NCBI GenBank assembly: GCA_029718625.1
Contig: CM056379.1
Span: 56,537,487-56,601,486, forward strand
Direction: 5' to 3'
Length of the DNA: 64,000 nt
DNA from: Synaphobranchus kaupii
Taxonomy: Eukaryota; Chordata; Actinopteri; Anguilliformes; Synaphobranchidae
Both the position numbers and the translations under genes were made by a program. Below, in pieces: positions 45,105 to 55,754 of the stretch (its first letter is position 1; each line of letters begins with the position of its first letter). A model generated the notes under the pieces. That model was not told the origin of the DNA. It was given only the letters and a program-made list of their open reading frames with translations, and made no database searches.

Positions 45105-45470
45105 AGGGCCGTTTTCCTTTTTTATTTCGAAAATGTAAAAAATTCGAATAAAAAGTAATCTTGCTTTAAAATTTGATGAAATGTGTCATGTTTGACTTTG
45201 TACCATTTAGAGGTCAGGTTAGCTTCTGTTCACTTAGATATTCATTGTAAAAGGCATTTAGACCAGGGGTGCCCAAATTTTTTGCAACCCACTGTACGTG
45301 TTGTGCATACAACTGGGCATTCCAAAATTGGGGAAAAAAGAGGGGAATTCATTTTTTTAAAGTACTACTATTTGTTATACAGCACATTAGCTCTCTTTCT
45401 ATGAAGTGAGATGTAAGTAAGCATTTTATGAGTGAAAGTGCAATTGAAAAAAAATAGGAAGATTTGTGTT

Positions 45471-45503
45471 CCCTTATGGAAAAAGAATACTGCAGTATAT
45501 TGT
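45471..45503. mobile_element. Single arm of the same small palindromic element
   Basis: CCCTTATGGAAAAAGAATAC followed by TGCAGTATATTG repeats one arm of the element at 45003-45104. The other arm is not seen. Confidence 0.6.
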
Positions 45504-45504
45504 A

Positions 45505-46113
45505 ATCAGATCAAAAATGTCTACGACGTAAAAAAAAGCCAAGTTACTCACGCATAGCCTACATAGTTAAGTCCTTAATTCCAACTTGCAAAAACTAGGC
45601 CTGTCTTTAAAAGTCTTGATATCAAAATGTGGCCAAGTTACAACTAACAATATTGCCTATCATAGCTCACACTAAATAAACTAGCTCTATTCCAAAGCAA
45701 TGCTATCCAAACTTTCCTAAATTATTTAATGCAACTTGGCCCTGTGTTTCTTCATCTTACCATCTCAAGACAATGTGGTCAATGAAACTGTATGTGCCAC
45801 ATCAAACTGCACAATGAAAATAATTTATAGTGGAAATACTCTGATTCAGATGTGTTGCACTTAGAAATTAAACAGAAAGATTACTACACTATAGGGCATG
45901 TTTGAACAATTGTCTGCATCCACTGCTTTGGGTCTATGAAAAGCACAGAATGAATAAAATGTATTATTATTATTATAATTATTATTATTATGTATTATGT
46001 ATTTTTAAAGGCAGGCCTAGTTTTTGCAAGTTGGAATTAAGAACTTATAGACAGCGTTGTGTAGGCTATGCGTGAGTAACTTTTTTTTATGTAGTAGACG
46101 TTTTTGATCTGAT
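45505..46113. mobile_element. Non-autonomous DNA element with about 108-bp terminal inverted repeats
   Basis: The left end ATCAGATCAAAAATGTCTAC, continuing through TTACTCACGCATAGCCTACA and AACTTGCAAAAACTAGGCCTG, is matched by its inverted copy at the right end (46008-46113). The interior is AT-rich, with an ATT microsatellite at about 45963-45993 and no coding sequence. The superfamily is undetermined. Confidence 0.85.
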
Positions 46114-46545
46114 ATCACTTATTTTTTATAGCTAACTAATGATGAATAATGCATGAAGATAAACAGAGAGAGAGACATGCATTCCAAAGAAATGTATGCA
46201 GACATTCGCGTAACCATACCGCCCTCTATTGACAAGAATGAGAACAGTTATCCTATTACAGACAGCACACAATTACATTAAAAGAGTTTGTAGATGAGCA
46301 GTATTTAATGTGTAATGAAATACAATGAACAGCACCACCTGAGCTATGGATCATGAAGAAGCATGTAAATTAATGAACCAAGTCTATATGGAGACATGCA
46401 TGTACAATGGGCTAGACGCAAACACATTCTAGCTGAAAGACAATACAGCCTAAATAGCTAGTACAGCCTAAATAGTTTACATCAGTAAAATATGGAAATA
46501 CAGTTTTAAAATAGGGCTATTAGTATTCTATGAAATACATTTAAC

Positions 46546-46751
46546 GTTAGGCTATTCAACACTGGATTGCCGGATGCGTTACTCCAACCTTCCATGTGTG
46601 GGCTACGAGCTAGCGAGCGAGCTAGTGAGTTCATAAGCACAGCAGAGTTAGGCTATTCAACACTGGATTGCCGGATGCGTAACTCCAACCTTCCATGTGT
46701 GGGCTACGAGCTAGCGAGCGAGCTAGTAGTGAGTTCATAAGCACAGCAGAG
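46546..46751. repeat. 101-bp tandem duplication
   Basis: Copy 1 (46546-46646) and copy 2 (46647-46751) start GTTAGGCTATTCAACACTGG. They differ by one substitution (GCGTTACT versus GCGTAACT), a three-base TAG insertion and little else. Confidence 0.9.
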
Positions 46752-46850
46752 CTGAAGTGAAGAATGAATAAAGAAATGTTGGCCGAGGTAAGGGTACCTT
46801 GAGGTTCGGTTTCCACAGTCAGTCAGTCATGACCGCAAGAGCAGAGCGTA

Positions 46851-46900
46851 ACACCCTCCCCAAACCAGACAAGAGCCAGCGTCCGGTTTGGGGAGGGTGT
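46851..46900. repeat. Strong GC-rich hairpin (20-bp stem, 10-nt loop)
   Basis: ACACCCTCCCCAAACCAGAC pairs with GTCCGGTTTGGGGAGGGTGT with one mismatch around the loop AAGAGCCAGC. I know no element with exactly these ends. The function is unknown. Confidence 0.8.
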
Positions 46901-47071
46901 GATATAGTACAAGTGAAATACAAGTGAAGCATTGAACAGTTAATATTGGAAACCTCTTTTGCCTTTGCAATAAAAATACGTTAATGTGTTAATGTGAAAA
47001 TAATAATAATAGTCTAAGAAATTAAAAGTACTTAACAGTTGCACATTGTTTTTGTGGAAAATAAATACGTG

Positions 47072-47140
47072 CCCTGCTGGGCTCGAACCCACAATCCACT
47101 GTGTGAGAGACTGCAGTTCTAACCACTAGGCCACAGTAGC
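47072..47140 (-). pseudogene. tRNA-Glu-like sequence with Pol III A and B boxes (tRNA pseudogene or SINE head)
   Basis: On the minus strand TGGCCTAGTGG (A box), then CTCTCAC at the anticodon-loop position, then GGTTCGAGCC (B box) are spaced as in a tRNA and most like tRNA-Glu (CTC). The 5' end (GCTACTG) does not pair with the 3' end (AGGGCAC), and the anticodon stem pairs poorly. It is therefore not a functional tRNA, although the internal promoter boxes look intact. Confidence 0.6.
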
Positions 47141-47310
47141 TTCTTGGAAAGCATAAAGCCATTAGCTACATTAACATTAAAAAACAGTAGCATGAAGCGT
47201 TTTTATTGGACAATAAGCTTGATGAGCAGGTATACGGACCATACCCTCAAGTAATAATTCTCCCCATTGGATAACATCGCGATGGAGGCAGGCAGTTTGG
47301 CAGGAAAAAT

Positions 47311-47346
47311 GGGAAGAAGAAGAAGAAGAAGAAGCGGAAGAGGAAG
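47311..47346. repeat. GAA/AGG microsatellite
   Basis: A short run of GAA units grading into AGAGGAAGG. Confidence 0.8.
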
Positions 47347-47734
47347 GAGAAAAACGGCAAAATAACCCAAGTTTGGGGCTTTATTGTGTGGATGTGTGAA
47401 GTTGTATCTGAATGCTGTGTGGTTAGATGAGGTCAGAACATACAGAAGTTAATGTTTTTTAAGGGCTGAGAATCTATGGTCATTGTGGTTACTTCTGTAG
47501 GAAACCCTGAAAAGTGCCAAACTCTCAGTGCTGTATAGGTATGGGGCATCCCAATTTTGAATGTTTTTTTTTTTGTCTGCGCATTAATTTTAAAATACTT
47601 TAAATTTTGTAAAAATTTGTCAGGTTTGATTTAATGTTTTAAATTATTTTTTTGTATTTTGCGGGAGCAATATTTGAGCATGAAACAAGTCCTGTATTTG
47701 CTGTGGTTGATGATATAACTATTTGTAAGTGTTG

Positions 47735-48430
47735 GGGCTCTATTTTCCGGCCGGTGGCAGCCGTCGCATTGGCAAAGATTGACAATTTCGTCATGGATTT
47801 TCACACCGTTTGGTAATTTGGTGACTCACTGTGCACTAAAGTGAGAGGAGAGCTGCTGTTGGGGGTATGTCAGTCCAGATCAAGCAGCACAGTACAATTT
47901 TGGTGCAGCTGATTGCAATTTTGGGCTCAGATTAGTCTGCAATTTGCACCTCCACCACCTGCCTGCTCAGAGCAGGTTTATGGCACTAGTCGCAACCCAG
48001 CATATGGGGCTAATATTGAGGCTTTCCCAAGAAATGTGTGCATGATTATAACCTATTCAAGCCAATCAACCATTTTCTTGGATCAGATCATATACTCCAA
48101 TTTGACTTTAATATAAATGCCCCAAGCAGGAAAAAATGCACACATACATGCATACAATTGCATTTATTGTTCATTGTCTTTTTTTAAAATAATTTATTAA
48201 TGTTATAATATTTATTTTTTTCATTTCTGTTTTTAATTGTTTATGGCCATTCTTATACTGCACTGTAGTCCCGGGGGTACTGTATTCCATTATTTTTCTT
48301 ACACCGATCTGTAACGAGAAGAATGACAATAAACACAGTTGTGCAGTTGCGTGCTCCTTCTATGTGAATCGAAAGGGGTCCACTCCATTAACATCCAGGT
48401 AACCCGTGATGCAAATTGCCTGGTGAGACA
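47735..48430 (+). mobile_element. Degraded Harbinger-like DNA element
   Basis: It begins near GGGGCTCTATTTTCCGGCCG, a fish transposon-type end. Near 48379-48420 it encodes HSINIQVTRDANCL, which matches the SINxQ..CD block of PIF/Harbinger transposases with Cys changed to Arg. The same block occurs at 56.27 kb as HSINIQAMCDGTG. Almost all of the rest is lost. Confidence 0.5.
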
Positions 48431-48559
48431 GGAAGAAAGTAGCGAGATGGTTGGATTCTGTCTGTGTTATGCCTGCATTGTCAGCTACTGTAATATTTTG
48501 CTTAAATTGAATGTACATTCTGTCCAGCTTTGATCAGCTCTTGCCAGGAACGGCGCAAA

Positions 48560-49071
48560 CATGCTGTTCAGTCTGTCCTGCCTCGCTGTAGTAACTTTTG
48601 TCTGCTCTGAGTCTACCAGCCTGCAGTTGTTCGTATATCCTGCTTGTGCTGCTGTTCCTGCCAACCAGCTGCTGTGTGTGCATGCAGCCGGTGCTCCAGC
48701 TCTGCTACCCGGCGGCGGTGCGTGCCTCCTGCTTGTGCTGCTGCTGCTGCCAACCTGCTGCTGTGTGCACGTCCAGCCGGGACCCCAGCTCTGCTAACCT
48801 GCAGCTGTTCCTGCCACTCTGCTCTGCCCTGTCTCCCGCTCCCCGCTCCTCCTCTGCTCAGCCTGTCTGGATCCCTGCCACCACCACCAGTCCTTGGCCT
48901 CCCCGTTCCTGCTGATCCCCTGCTGAACTCATCCCCGGTTGTTTGTCTATTCTGTGTTCTCCCTATGCTTCAGGAGGAATTCTGGTCGAAGCAATAAATT
49001 ATTGCAGTATTCTTGAACTTCCTGTGTGTTGAGTCGTGCATTTGGGTCCAGTTCATACCCGGATCGTAACA
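48560..49071 (+). mobile_element. Ty3/gypsy LTR, 3' part
   Basis: It ends GAGTCGTGCATTTGGGTCCA, then GTTCATACCCGGATCGTAACA, closely matching the 3' LTR end at 44.48-44.53 kb. It also shares the poly(A) region (GCAATAAATTATTG) with the 43.63-kb LTR. The left boundary is uncertain. At its right end it abuts a truncated LTR of a different family in the opposite direction. Confidence 0.65.
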
Positions 49072-49143
49072 CTGACGACGGCAAAAGGAAAACCGAACGC
49101 AGAAACCTCAGAGGCTGCTAGAAACCATGACAGGACCCCCCTA

Positions 49144-49501
49144 CTAAGGGACGACCACAGGCGATCCTTCAGCCTTGTTTCTGCGGAAGTCCCTAATAAG
49201 TGTTGGGTCCAAAATGTTCCTGGACGGGTCCCAGCAGCGCTCCTCAGGGCCGTAGCCCTCCCAATCCACCAATAACTGAGACCCTCTGCCCACACGTCTC
49301 TCGGTCAAAATGCACCGCACAGTATACACCAGACCTCCCTCCACGAACCGGTGGGGGGGGCGGCGGCATGTCCGCACAGGCTTTAGTCGAGAGGTGGATG
49401 CGTATGAAGTGCGGGAGCTGTAACCGGACAGTGACTGGGTTTATTATGTGGGTGATTCTGAATGGGCCCACGAAACGAGGAGCAAGTTTGCGGGATTCCA
49501 C
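49144..49501 (-). pseudogene. Integrase GPY/F segment and chromodomain of the same element
   Basis: Two overlapping frames follow the gag-protease frame after a frame shift. The first has [20 protein letters not shown], the GPY/F motif. The second has [12 protein letters not shown] and [17 protein letters not shown], a chromodomain with its aromatic WEGY block. Chromodomains mark the chromovirus branch of Ty3/gypsy and direct integration to certain chromatin. Confidence 0.85.
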
Positions 49502-51209
49502 TCACAAGGGTAGGGCCTGCGTGGCAAGCCAGACTTGTTGCTCAACCTGGTAGGAGGGAGATGACCGATAGCGCTCCTCGGACGCGGTCTCTTGTTTGGC
49601 CATGCTGCGCGGAAAAGCCGCATGAACGCGCTTCCCCGAATGACTGGGGATGGGTGAGGGGCGCAAAAGACCCAAGGGTGGGAGTTGTGAACCTCCATTG
49701 CGAGCGCAGACCGATATCTTAGCTGGCAGGGGGAAATCGGACACCCCTACCATTTCAATGCTCTCACTCTCAGAGAGAGAGGTGGAGCTACCTAGATCAG
49801 ACTGGGAATGAACCTGCTTGCGATCACTGATAGGGCTAAGCACCGAGCGATGGCCACGCCCGCGGGATGCAACCGGAACCGTCAGCCGACAGCGAGACCC
49901 GCATTGGGGACCCCATTGGAGGATGACAGCCTTGTCACCACCCCAATTAATGTGTGGGTTGTGCCAGGCCAGCCATGAATGTCCCAAAACCAGCGGACAG
50001 GCTGGAGAGTCGATCAAAAGGAACTGAATGTGTTCAGAATGACCCTCGTGGGAGGCGCGCATAGTCAGAGAAACTGTGGTCTCTTCAATAGACCCGGTGC
50101 CCAATGGACGGCCATTGAGGGCAGCAACAGGACGGGGTGGAGAGAGGGGGTGTATGGGAACTTTATGTTCCCGGGCCCATTTGGCATCCATGAGACAATT
50201 CACTGCTCCGGAATCGATAAAAGCATCAACGTTAGTTGAGCGCTTATTCCAGGAGAGTTGAACCGGCAATAACGTCCGCGGGACAGTACCATTATGTCTC
50301 GCTAGGGTACCTGGTCTCCCCAGCAAGACCCTTCCATTTACCCTCAATTTAGGGCACTGATCTTTCAAGTGCCCCCCGCGCCTGCAGTAACAACACCACT
50401 CCTGTCGCGGCCTAAATTGTCTGGGCTCACGCAGATAAGCACCGTCCACCTGCATAGGCTCCTCCCCTTCAAGAGGGGAGTGGGCGAAAGAGGGGACAGG
50501 AGGCGCTACCGAAGAGGGAGAGAGTGCTGATGGCAAGGGAGTATGACGAACAGGACTGTCTCTACGCCCCCGCTCATGCTCCCTGATACGGTTGTCTAGG
50601 CGTATAGCCGTGGTAACCAGGTCACTGAACGTGGCATGTGGTTCGAGTATAGCCAAAGCATCCCTCATAGGATCAGACAAGGCTTTTAAAACTAAAGATC
50701 TCAGCGGACCGTCAGGCCAAACAGTCTCCCCAGCTTGAAAGGCAATTGAGAAAGCCGCTTCAGTCAGTTCCCTGGCGCAAGTTAGTCTGCTTCTCAGGCT
50801 GCTTCCTCGCCTGAAACCTCGTGGTCGAAGACCAGCTGCATTTCCTTCATCAGCTGATTCGAACCGCGAACACAGGGGGCGTTGGCCCGAATTAAAGGGT
50901 CACCCAAGCGAGAGCTTGATCGCTCAGGAGGGATAAAATAAAAGGTACGCGGGATTCTGAAGTGGTAAAACGGGAGGGTTGTGCTTGAAAAGAAATAAGG
51001 CATTGTGTCAGAAAGGGGCTGCATTTCCCCGGTTCTCCACCATAACACGGCGGTAATTGGAGTTTGGGCTCTTTACTAGTACGTGGCACGGGTACGGGAG
51101 GAGTTTGTGCTTGTGCAACTGGGGGAGCATTAACTGCCACAGAAGGTCTATGGAGACTCTCTGTTAGTTTTTTCAGGCAGTCTCCATGGTTCTGCAGTTG
51201 TTCCATCAA
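49502..51209 (-). pseudogene. Ty3/gypsy gag-protease pseudogene with fused integrase end
   Basis: Gag begins at about 51209 (MMEQLQNHGDCLKKLTESLH; LPPCYGGEPGKCSPFLTQC) and is frame-broken around 50.68-50.95 kb. The following 392-aa frame (50680-49502) has the end of gag and a CCHC zinc knuckle, C96-x2-C99-x4-H104-x4-C109. It then has an aspartic protease with DSG at 156-158 and LGHSWLAWHNPHINW. After about residue 275 it jumps directly into the integrase C-terminal linker (ERYRSSPSYQVEQQVWLATQ), so the polymerase region is gone. The element is degenerate. Confidence 0.85.
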
Positions 51210-51347
51210 CTGGCTTTGTTGAATTTGCAGAAAAAAATAGCCTCCTCAGAGGTTACATTTGTAGCGCCCTGGCTAGGCAGCGTTCTGTATGAATCGGTAG
51301 AAGTAGCTGGTTCTTCCATTGACACTTCGATATTCTGTAAGGGGGAG

Positions 51348-52046
51348 TGTAAGGTTCGGAGAACCAAACGCGACCGATAAGGATTTCTAAAAGCGTATCT
51401 AAAGAGATACGCCACAAAACGTGGAAATAGCCGCACCAGGACTGAGAAACACAGGATCGGGAACAAAACTTCCCTAGCACAAGGCAAAACAAAGCAACCT
51501 CCAAAAACTGAGGCGATCTCGATAAACAGCGAGAATAACTGACAAAAGAACCTCACTCACTAAAATATTAGGTGTAATAGGAGGTGATGAAACAAAACAA
51601 ACCTTGATAAAAACGAGTGAGGGAAAAGAATAGAAAAGACCTGTTAGCCAGAGCTCTTGTGGAAAAAGAGCTGAACACAACTGGCAACAGGTGAAAAGAA
51701 AAAAGGATAAAGAAAGATTCGAAAGTAAAGAAAAAACCAATCTAATCCAAAATCTTCGAACCGGACTTGCTGCGTTTCCTATTCGTACTAACCAGAAATG
51801 CAGTGACCGAAATTCCTATACCTTTACCGACTTCGTTTGTCAACGTAGCAAAGACAATATCGAAGTGTCGGAAATGCGGAAGTCCTGGGCTATACATAGC
51901 CGGTAGGAAACGCAAAACAGGTGTAGGGAATAATTGTCGGGTAAGCTACAAACACCGGAACGGAGGCGGAAAAAATCAGAGCATCCTGACGAGGCCAAAA
52001 GGAAAACCGAACGCAGAAACCGCAGAGGCTGCTCGAAACCATGACA
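51348..52046 (-). repeat. 5' LTR of the chromovirus (699 bp)
   Basis: On the minus strand it runs from TGTCATGGTTTCGAGCAGCC to GGTTCTCCGAACCTTACA. It is close in length to the solo LTR at 52788-53480 and shares that LTR's ends. Confidence 0.75.
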
Positions 52047-52149
52047 AACGTTGGGCTTATTGTCTGGATACTGTAGTCATATAAAGGGGGACAGATATTG
52101 AAATGGACAACACTGGTGTTTTCATTTACACTACTGTAGTATAGTCAGG

Positions 52150-52590
52150 CATTGAGGGTTTTCTGAATGTTGTCTGACAGATTTGCTGAGCCTCGCCTAT
52201 TTGGATGCAGGCTCTCCCAGAATAGATCCCAGTTATCAATAAAACCGATGTTTTGATCTACACACCAACCACAAAGTTAAGTAAAAGGAGTCTACTGAAT
52301 GCTTAACTGCCTCACCTGTACACCGGGAGGGGACCCGATACAATTACCTTCTTGTTAAGGCTTTTAAGTGTATCATGTAAAGATCCAAAATGTCTTTTCA
52401 GGGTTTCTGATTTGTGTAATTTTATGTCATTTGTTCCAGCATGTACAATCACCGTGTCTACTTTACCATATTCTTTTAAGACATTTTTAGCTATGTTGGC
52501 TACATCAAGGACCCTTGCACCAGGCAAGCATTCAGTATGCACGCTTACCCTGTCAACAGGTCTATTATAACAAACAGTGAATAACAAAGC
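52150..52590 (-). pseudogene. LINE ORF1 esterase (SGNH hydrolase) fragment, L2/CR1-like
   Basis: The minus strand encodes PGARVLDVANIAKNVLKEYG, TVIVHAGTNDIKLHKSETLK and IVSGPLPVYR. In a shifted frame it then encodes FIDNWDLFWESLHPNRRGSA. The GTND block and the late His (LHPN) are conserved SGNH-hydrolase motifs found in ORF1 of teleost L2/CR1-type LINEs. The GDS nucleophile block and the whole reverse transcriptase are absent, and there is at least one frame shift. It is a dead fragment. Confidence 0.75.
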
Positions 52591-52787
52591 AAATAAAAAC
52601 TTTTATCAAAATAAAAGCCATCATCAGATGAAAACGTGATTTCATATGACACTAACGGCACGAGTAGTGCTAGTGAGTATAGTTACAATCATTTCGGTCC
52701 TGTCAAACATCTGTACCTCCAGGCAGTAAGAGACAACCAGTGAAACTGTTCCTTGCCAGCTTGTTCAGTGTAACAGTACCCTAAAAT

Positions 52788-53480
52788 TGTAAGGGAGAGG
52801 AAGGGGTCAGAGAATCAGATGCGACCGGAAGGAGATCCAAAGGTTACCCACTAACGTAGGAACCATAAGTAGGAGAACAATTAGGGATACCCTGACAGAA
52901 CAGGAAAAACAAACAAAGGGGAAATAACCCCCGGTGTATCAGCCAACAAACAAAAGAGGGTGAAAAAAGAACTCGCAATAAACGAGCAGAGAAAAAGAAA
53001 GAACCTCCGGCTCTCAGAAAATAAACAAGCCACAATAAGGAGGGGAATAAAAAGATAGCAAAAACCTCCCGCTTAAAGCAAGGGAAATAGAGTGAATACG
53101 AAATGAGGAAAATATAACTAGGTAACTGAGGTTACAGCCTCAAAGAGGACTGGGGAAATCCGAGGAAAGACTTTAGAATAGAGAAAGAGAAAAGGATAAC
53201 GAAGTTCTAAAAGCACTAATCCGAAAACTCAAATCTAACGAAGTTCCTGCGTATCTTTTAGACAAAAAAGATATGCAGTCTTTGGAAGTCCTATACCAAT
53301 TACCTGGCCAGAGCTGACACTAAAGCACGGAATACAGAAGGCGCTGGGCTTAAGTAGCCCGGCCGCACCTGAACCCCATAAACATAATTGGTACGGAATT
53401 CGGAAAAAAAACAAGAGCGCCCTCTAGCCCCCAGAGGCAACACCCGCGGAGAGGCATAAGCAGGCTGGAAAACCATGACA
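52788..53480 (-). mobile_element. Solo LTR of the chromovirus family with 5-bp target duplication
   Basis: A 693-bp block beginning (minus strand) TGTCATGGTTTTCCAGCC and ending CCCTTACA, flanked by AAAAT at 52783-52787 and 53481-53485. Its ends match the LTR at 51348-52046, and the paired duplications show a clean solo LTR. Confidence 0.85.
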
Positions 53481-53485
53481 AAAAT

Positions 53486-54255
53486 AACAGGATTTATCAT
53501 TTGTTTTTCAGTCATTATATTTTTTTTCACTGACAAGATTGCTGCCAGTCTTTTCACCGTTTTCTTACAAGATATTTCTTTACAGTGTAACCATTCCAAA
53601 CATGCAAAATCTCTCATTTAAATACGGCTGTTTGCGGCTGGAGTAATTTACATAATGACTCTTAGTTGATCACCCGCAAAGTGTGAAATGATAACACGTG
53701 CAAATACTTTGGCTGCGCATGCAAAATATGCACATATTTAGGTGTGTGTATCAGTGTGATATCAATTTTTTCATCATAAACCATCATAAGGAGAACGTTT
53801 ATATGCTTTGTAATGGACAAAAAGTATTTTATTAATTTTATGACAGGTTTTGGATGGATTTTTGGACCCGTAGATATATCTCCCCCTATACTGAAGAAAT
53901 TATAGTAATTCCCACTTGAAAATTATGCAAAAGTGAGTTTCATGAGTCAAAACATGTGATCTTTTGTAGTTAAATATATGATTATTTTATGATTTACAGA
54001 TGTACACAATTTAGCCATTTTAGAAAGATTTGGAGACACTAAGGGAAAAGGTGATCCAGGAAATGTATAGTTTTACCTGTTGTACATTTGTAGCCCTCAG
54101 TATTTCATTACAAGCTAGTTTTTACATTTTTGCCAAGATTTCTTTGCATTTGTGTGACTTTATTTTTACCTAAATTATAAAAATAAACAAATCTAAGTTA
54201 GTATTGTAAATGGCACAAGTGTATTGTTTTATTTAAGCCATTTTCCAAGTTTCTG
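53486..54255. other. Gene-free AT-rich sequence
   Basis: No exon, RNA gene or repeat that I can name. Confidence 0.55.
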
Positions 54256-54264
54256 TAATGCTCA

Positions 54265-54460
54265 CACCTGGGGCCACATGTATAAACAGTGCTGAGCAGA
54301 AAAATGCCCTCAGAAAGCTGCGTAAGGGACTTTCCACGCAGAAATTCAGATGTATAAAATAATACGTTGCTATGAGAATCTGCGTATCTCTGCACATGCT
54401 GGACACCATACATACGCAATGTTTGGAGTCAGTGTGATATGGCAACATGATAGAAACCTG
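54265..54460 (+). mobile_element. Possible end of a fish MITE
   Basis: GGGGCCACATGTATAAACAG followed by CTGCGTA-containing sequence resembles one end of a common fish DNA element. The opposite end is not seen. Confidence 0.35.
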
Positions 54461-54719
54461 ATGGATAGGCAGAGGGAGAAAATCTCCCACTTTCTCCCTG
54501 AGCATTCTTTTATGCATTGTTTTACTCAGTTTTACTCAGTTTTACCTGTGGCCCCTGAAATTAGACCTCTGATGATACTTGTTCCCTGTGTTTTCTTGTC
54601 TGTTTGTTATAGTTTATAATAGTATTTAGAATAGAATTGTAGTATAGCTGATTTACCCACAGCTTACTGTGAACTACATTCAATGTTCATTACTAGGGAT
54701 AGCTGCTACATTATGGGAA

Positions 54720-54838
54720 GGATGTGCTTTGTCTTATCTGTTCTATAGTTACTTAAATGACGTTTCTGTATGCACTTATTGTATGTCGCTTTGGATTAAA
54801 GCGTCTGCTAAATGACTGTAATGTAATGTAATGTAATT
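54720..54838 (+). mobile_element. SINE/LINE 3' tail
   Basis: GTATGTCGCTTTGGATTAAA, then GCGTCTGCTAAATGACTG and a TAATG tandem end, is the conserved 3' tail shared by teleost SINEs and their partner LINEs. The body upstream is not clearly recognisable. Confidence 0.7.
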
Positions 54839-54840
54839 TA

Positions 54841-55754
54841 ATAAAGCCTTAAATAGAACAGTACCTTAACAGGTGAGGATTGATCAAATTTGGCAAAGGG
54901 GTTAAATTGTATGGAGTGGCAAGTGTTTTCTAGTGATTATAAAAGTTTGTATCAGCCCCTCATTTGAGGAGCTGCCAGCAGCCAATCAAAAATAATCATT
55001 CAATATCATAATGTGCCAACAATAAACAGCTGTTCTCTGTGAGCTGTATCCTTTAGAATCTCAGTAGTGCAGGGAGAGCAATGGATGTGAACGCCAAGCC
55101 AAAAATATGCTCTGGAAAGAATCAGAAGAGGAGGAATTTCTGGCAATGAACTTACCACATTTGTAATCAGGAAATAATCACACTTTTTAACCAAATTTCA
55201 GTTCCGCGGTTGTGGACATTTTTGCCCCATGCCAATTCAACATTGTTAAACAGCTGTTGTGGGACTGAGGAACTACTAGACCCAATGTTTATTTGTATGT
55301 TGCCGTTTGTGATACTGGCTGGTTTTCTGACATGAACATAGGTCTGGCTTAAAAATGGTGTCGATGGATAGGAGCAGAAGTTCAGTCCATAATTATATGT
55401 TTATAGCACTGAAGGTGAGTGTGCTTAAGGCTGACAAATGGCATATAAGGTGTTTTGTGGTATATTGTAATTCTAGTCAGGTCCTGTGATTAAGCCTCTG
55501 GAAACCCCACAGTGAATGTACCTGAATACTTCCAAGCAACTTGCTTTCAGTTGAGCAAATGTGTGATACGATACATAACAACAAGGTATATTTCCGTATC
55601 TGAAATTTGAGAAAGAAATTATGTTTCAAACATATTCATCTTCTCAGTACCCAGTGTATTACTCTGTATATGTAGTCCAGATCTAACTTCTGCTCAACAG
55701 TGTGTATACTTCAGACGGTTTTCACATCCTTGTACACTCACACATAAAACTTAT
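54841..55754. other. Gene-free sequence
   Basis: I see no gene or nameable repeat. Confidence 0.55.

Larger units (their letters stand above)
42173..45294 (+). mobile_element. Tc1-like transposon, interrupted by a Ty3/gypsy insertion
   Basis: Terminal inverted repeats of about 175 bp start CAGTGGGGTGTAAAAATGTT at the left and end with an imperfect complement AACCCACTG at the right, each next to TA. The left part (from about 42561) encodes an N-terminal transposase helix-turn-helix (KNPHITAKQLQKRVAEAG) with an early in-frame stop and later frame breaks. The right part (about 44538-44953) encodes the DDE core. The Ty3/gypsy element at 42941-44531 splits it with a GTCGA duplication, and a 102-bp palindrome is inserted in the right terminal repeat. 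It is inactive. Confidence 0.9.
49072..52046 (-). mobile_element. Internally deleted Ty3/gypsy chromovirus
   Basis: The 5' LTR is at 52046-51348 (699 bp, TGTCATGGTTTCGAGC...CCTTACA). Gag and protease follow, then the C-terminal end of integrase with GPY/F and chromodomain segments. A polypurine tract (AGTAGGGGGG) comes next, then only 61 bp of 3' LTR (49132-49072, TGTCATGGTTTCTAGC...). Reverse transcriptase, RNase H and most of integrase are deleted. The 3' LTR is cut off where another LTR begins. The element is not competent. Confidence 0.85.
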
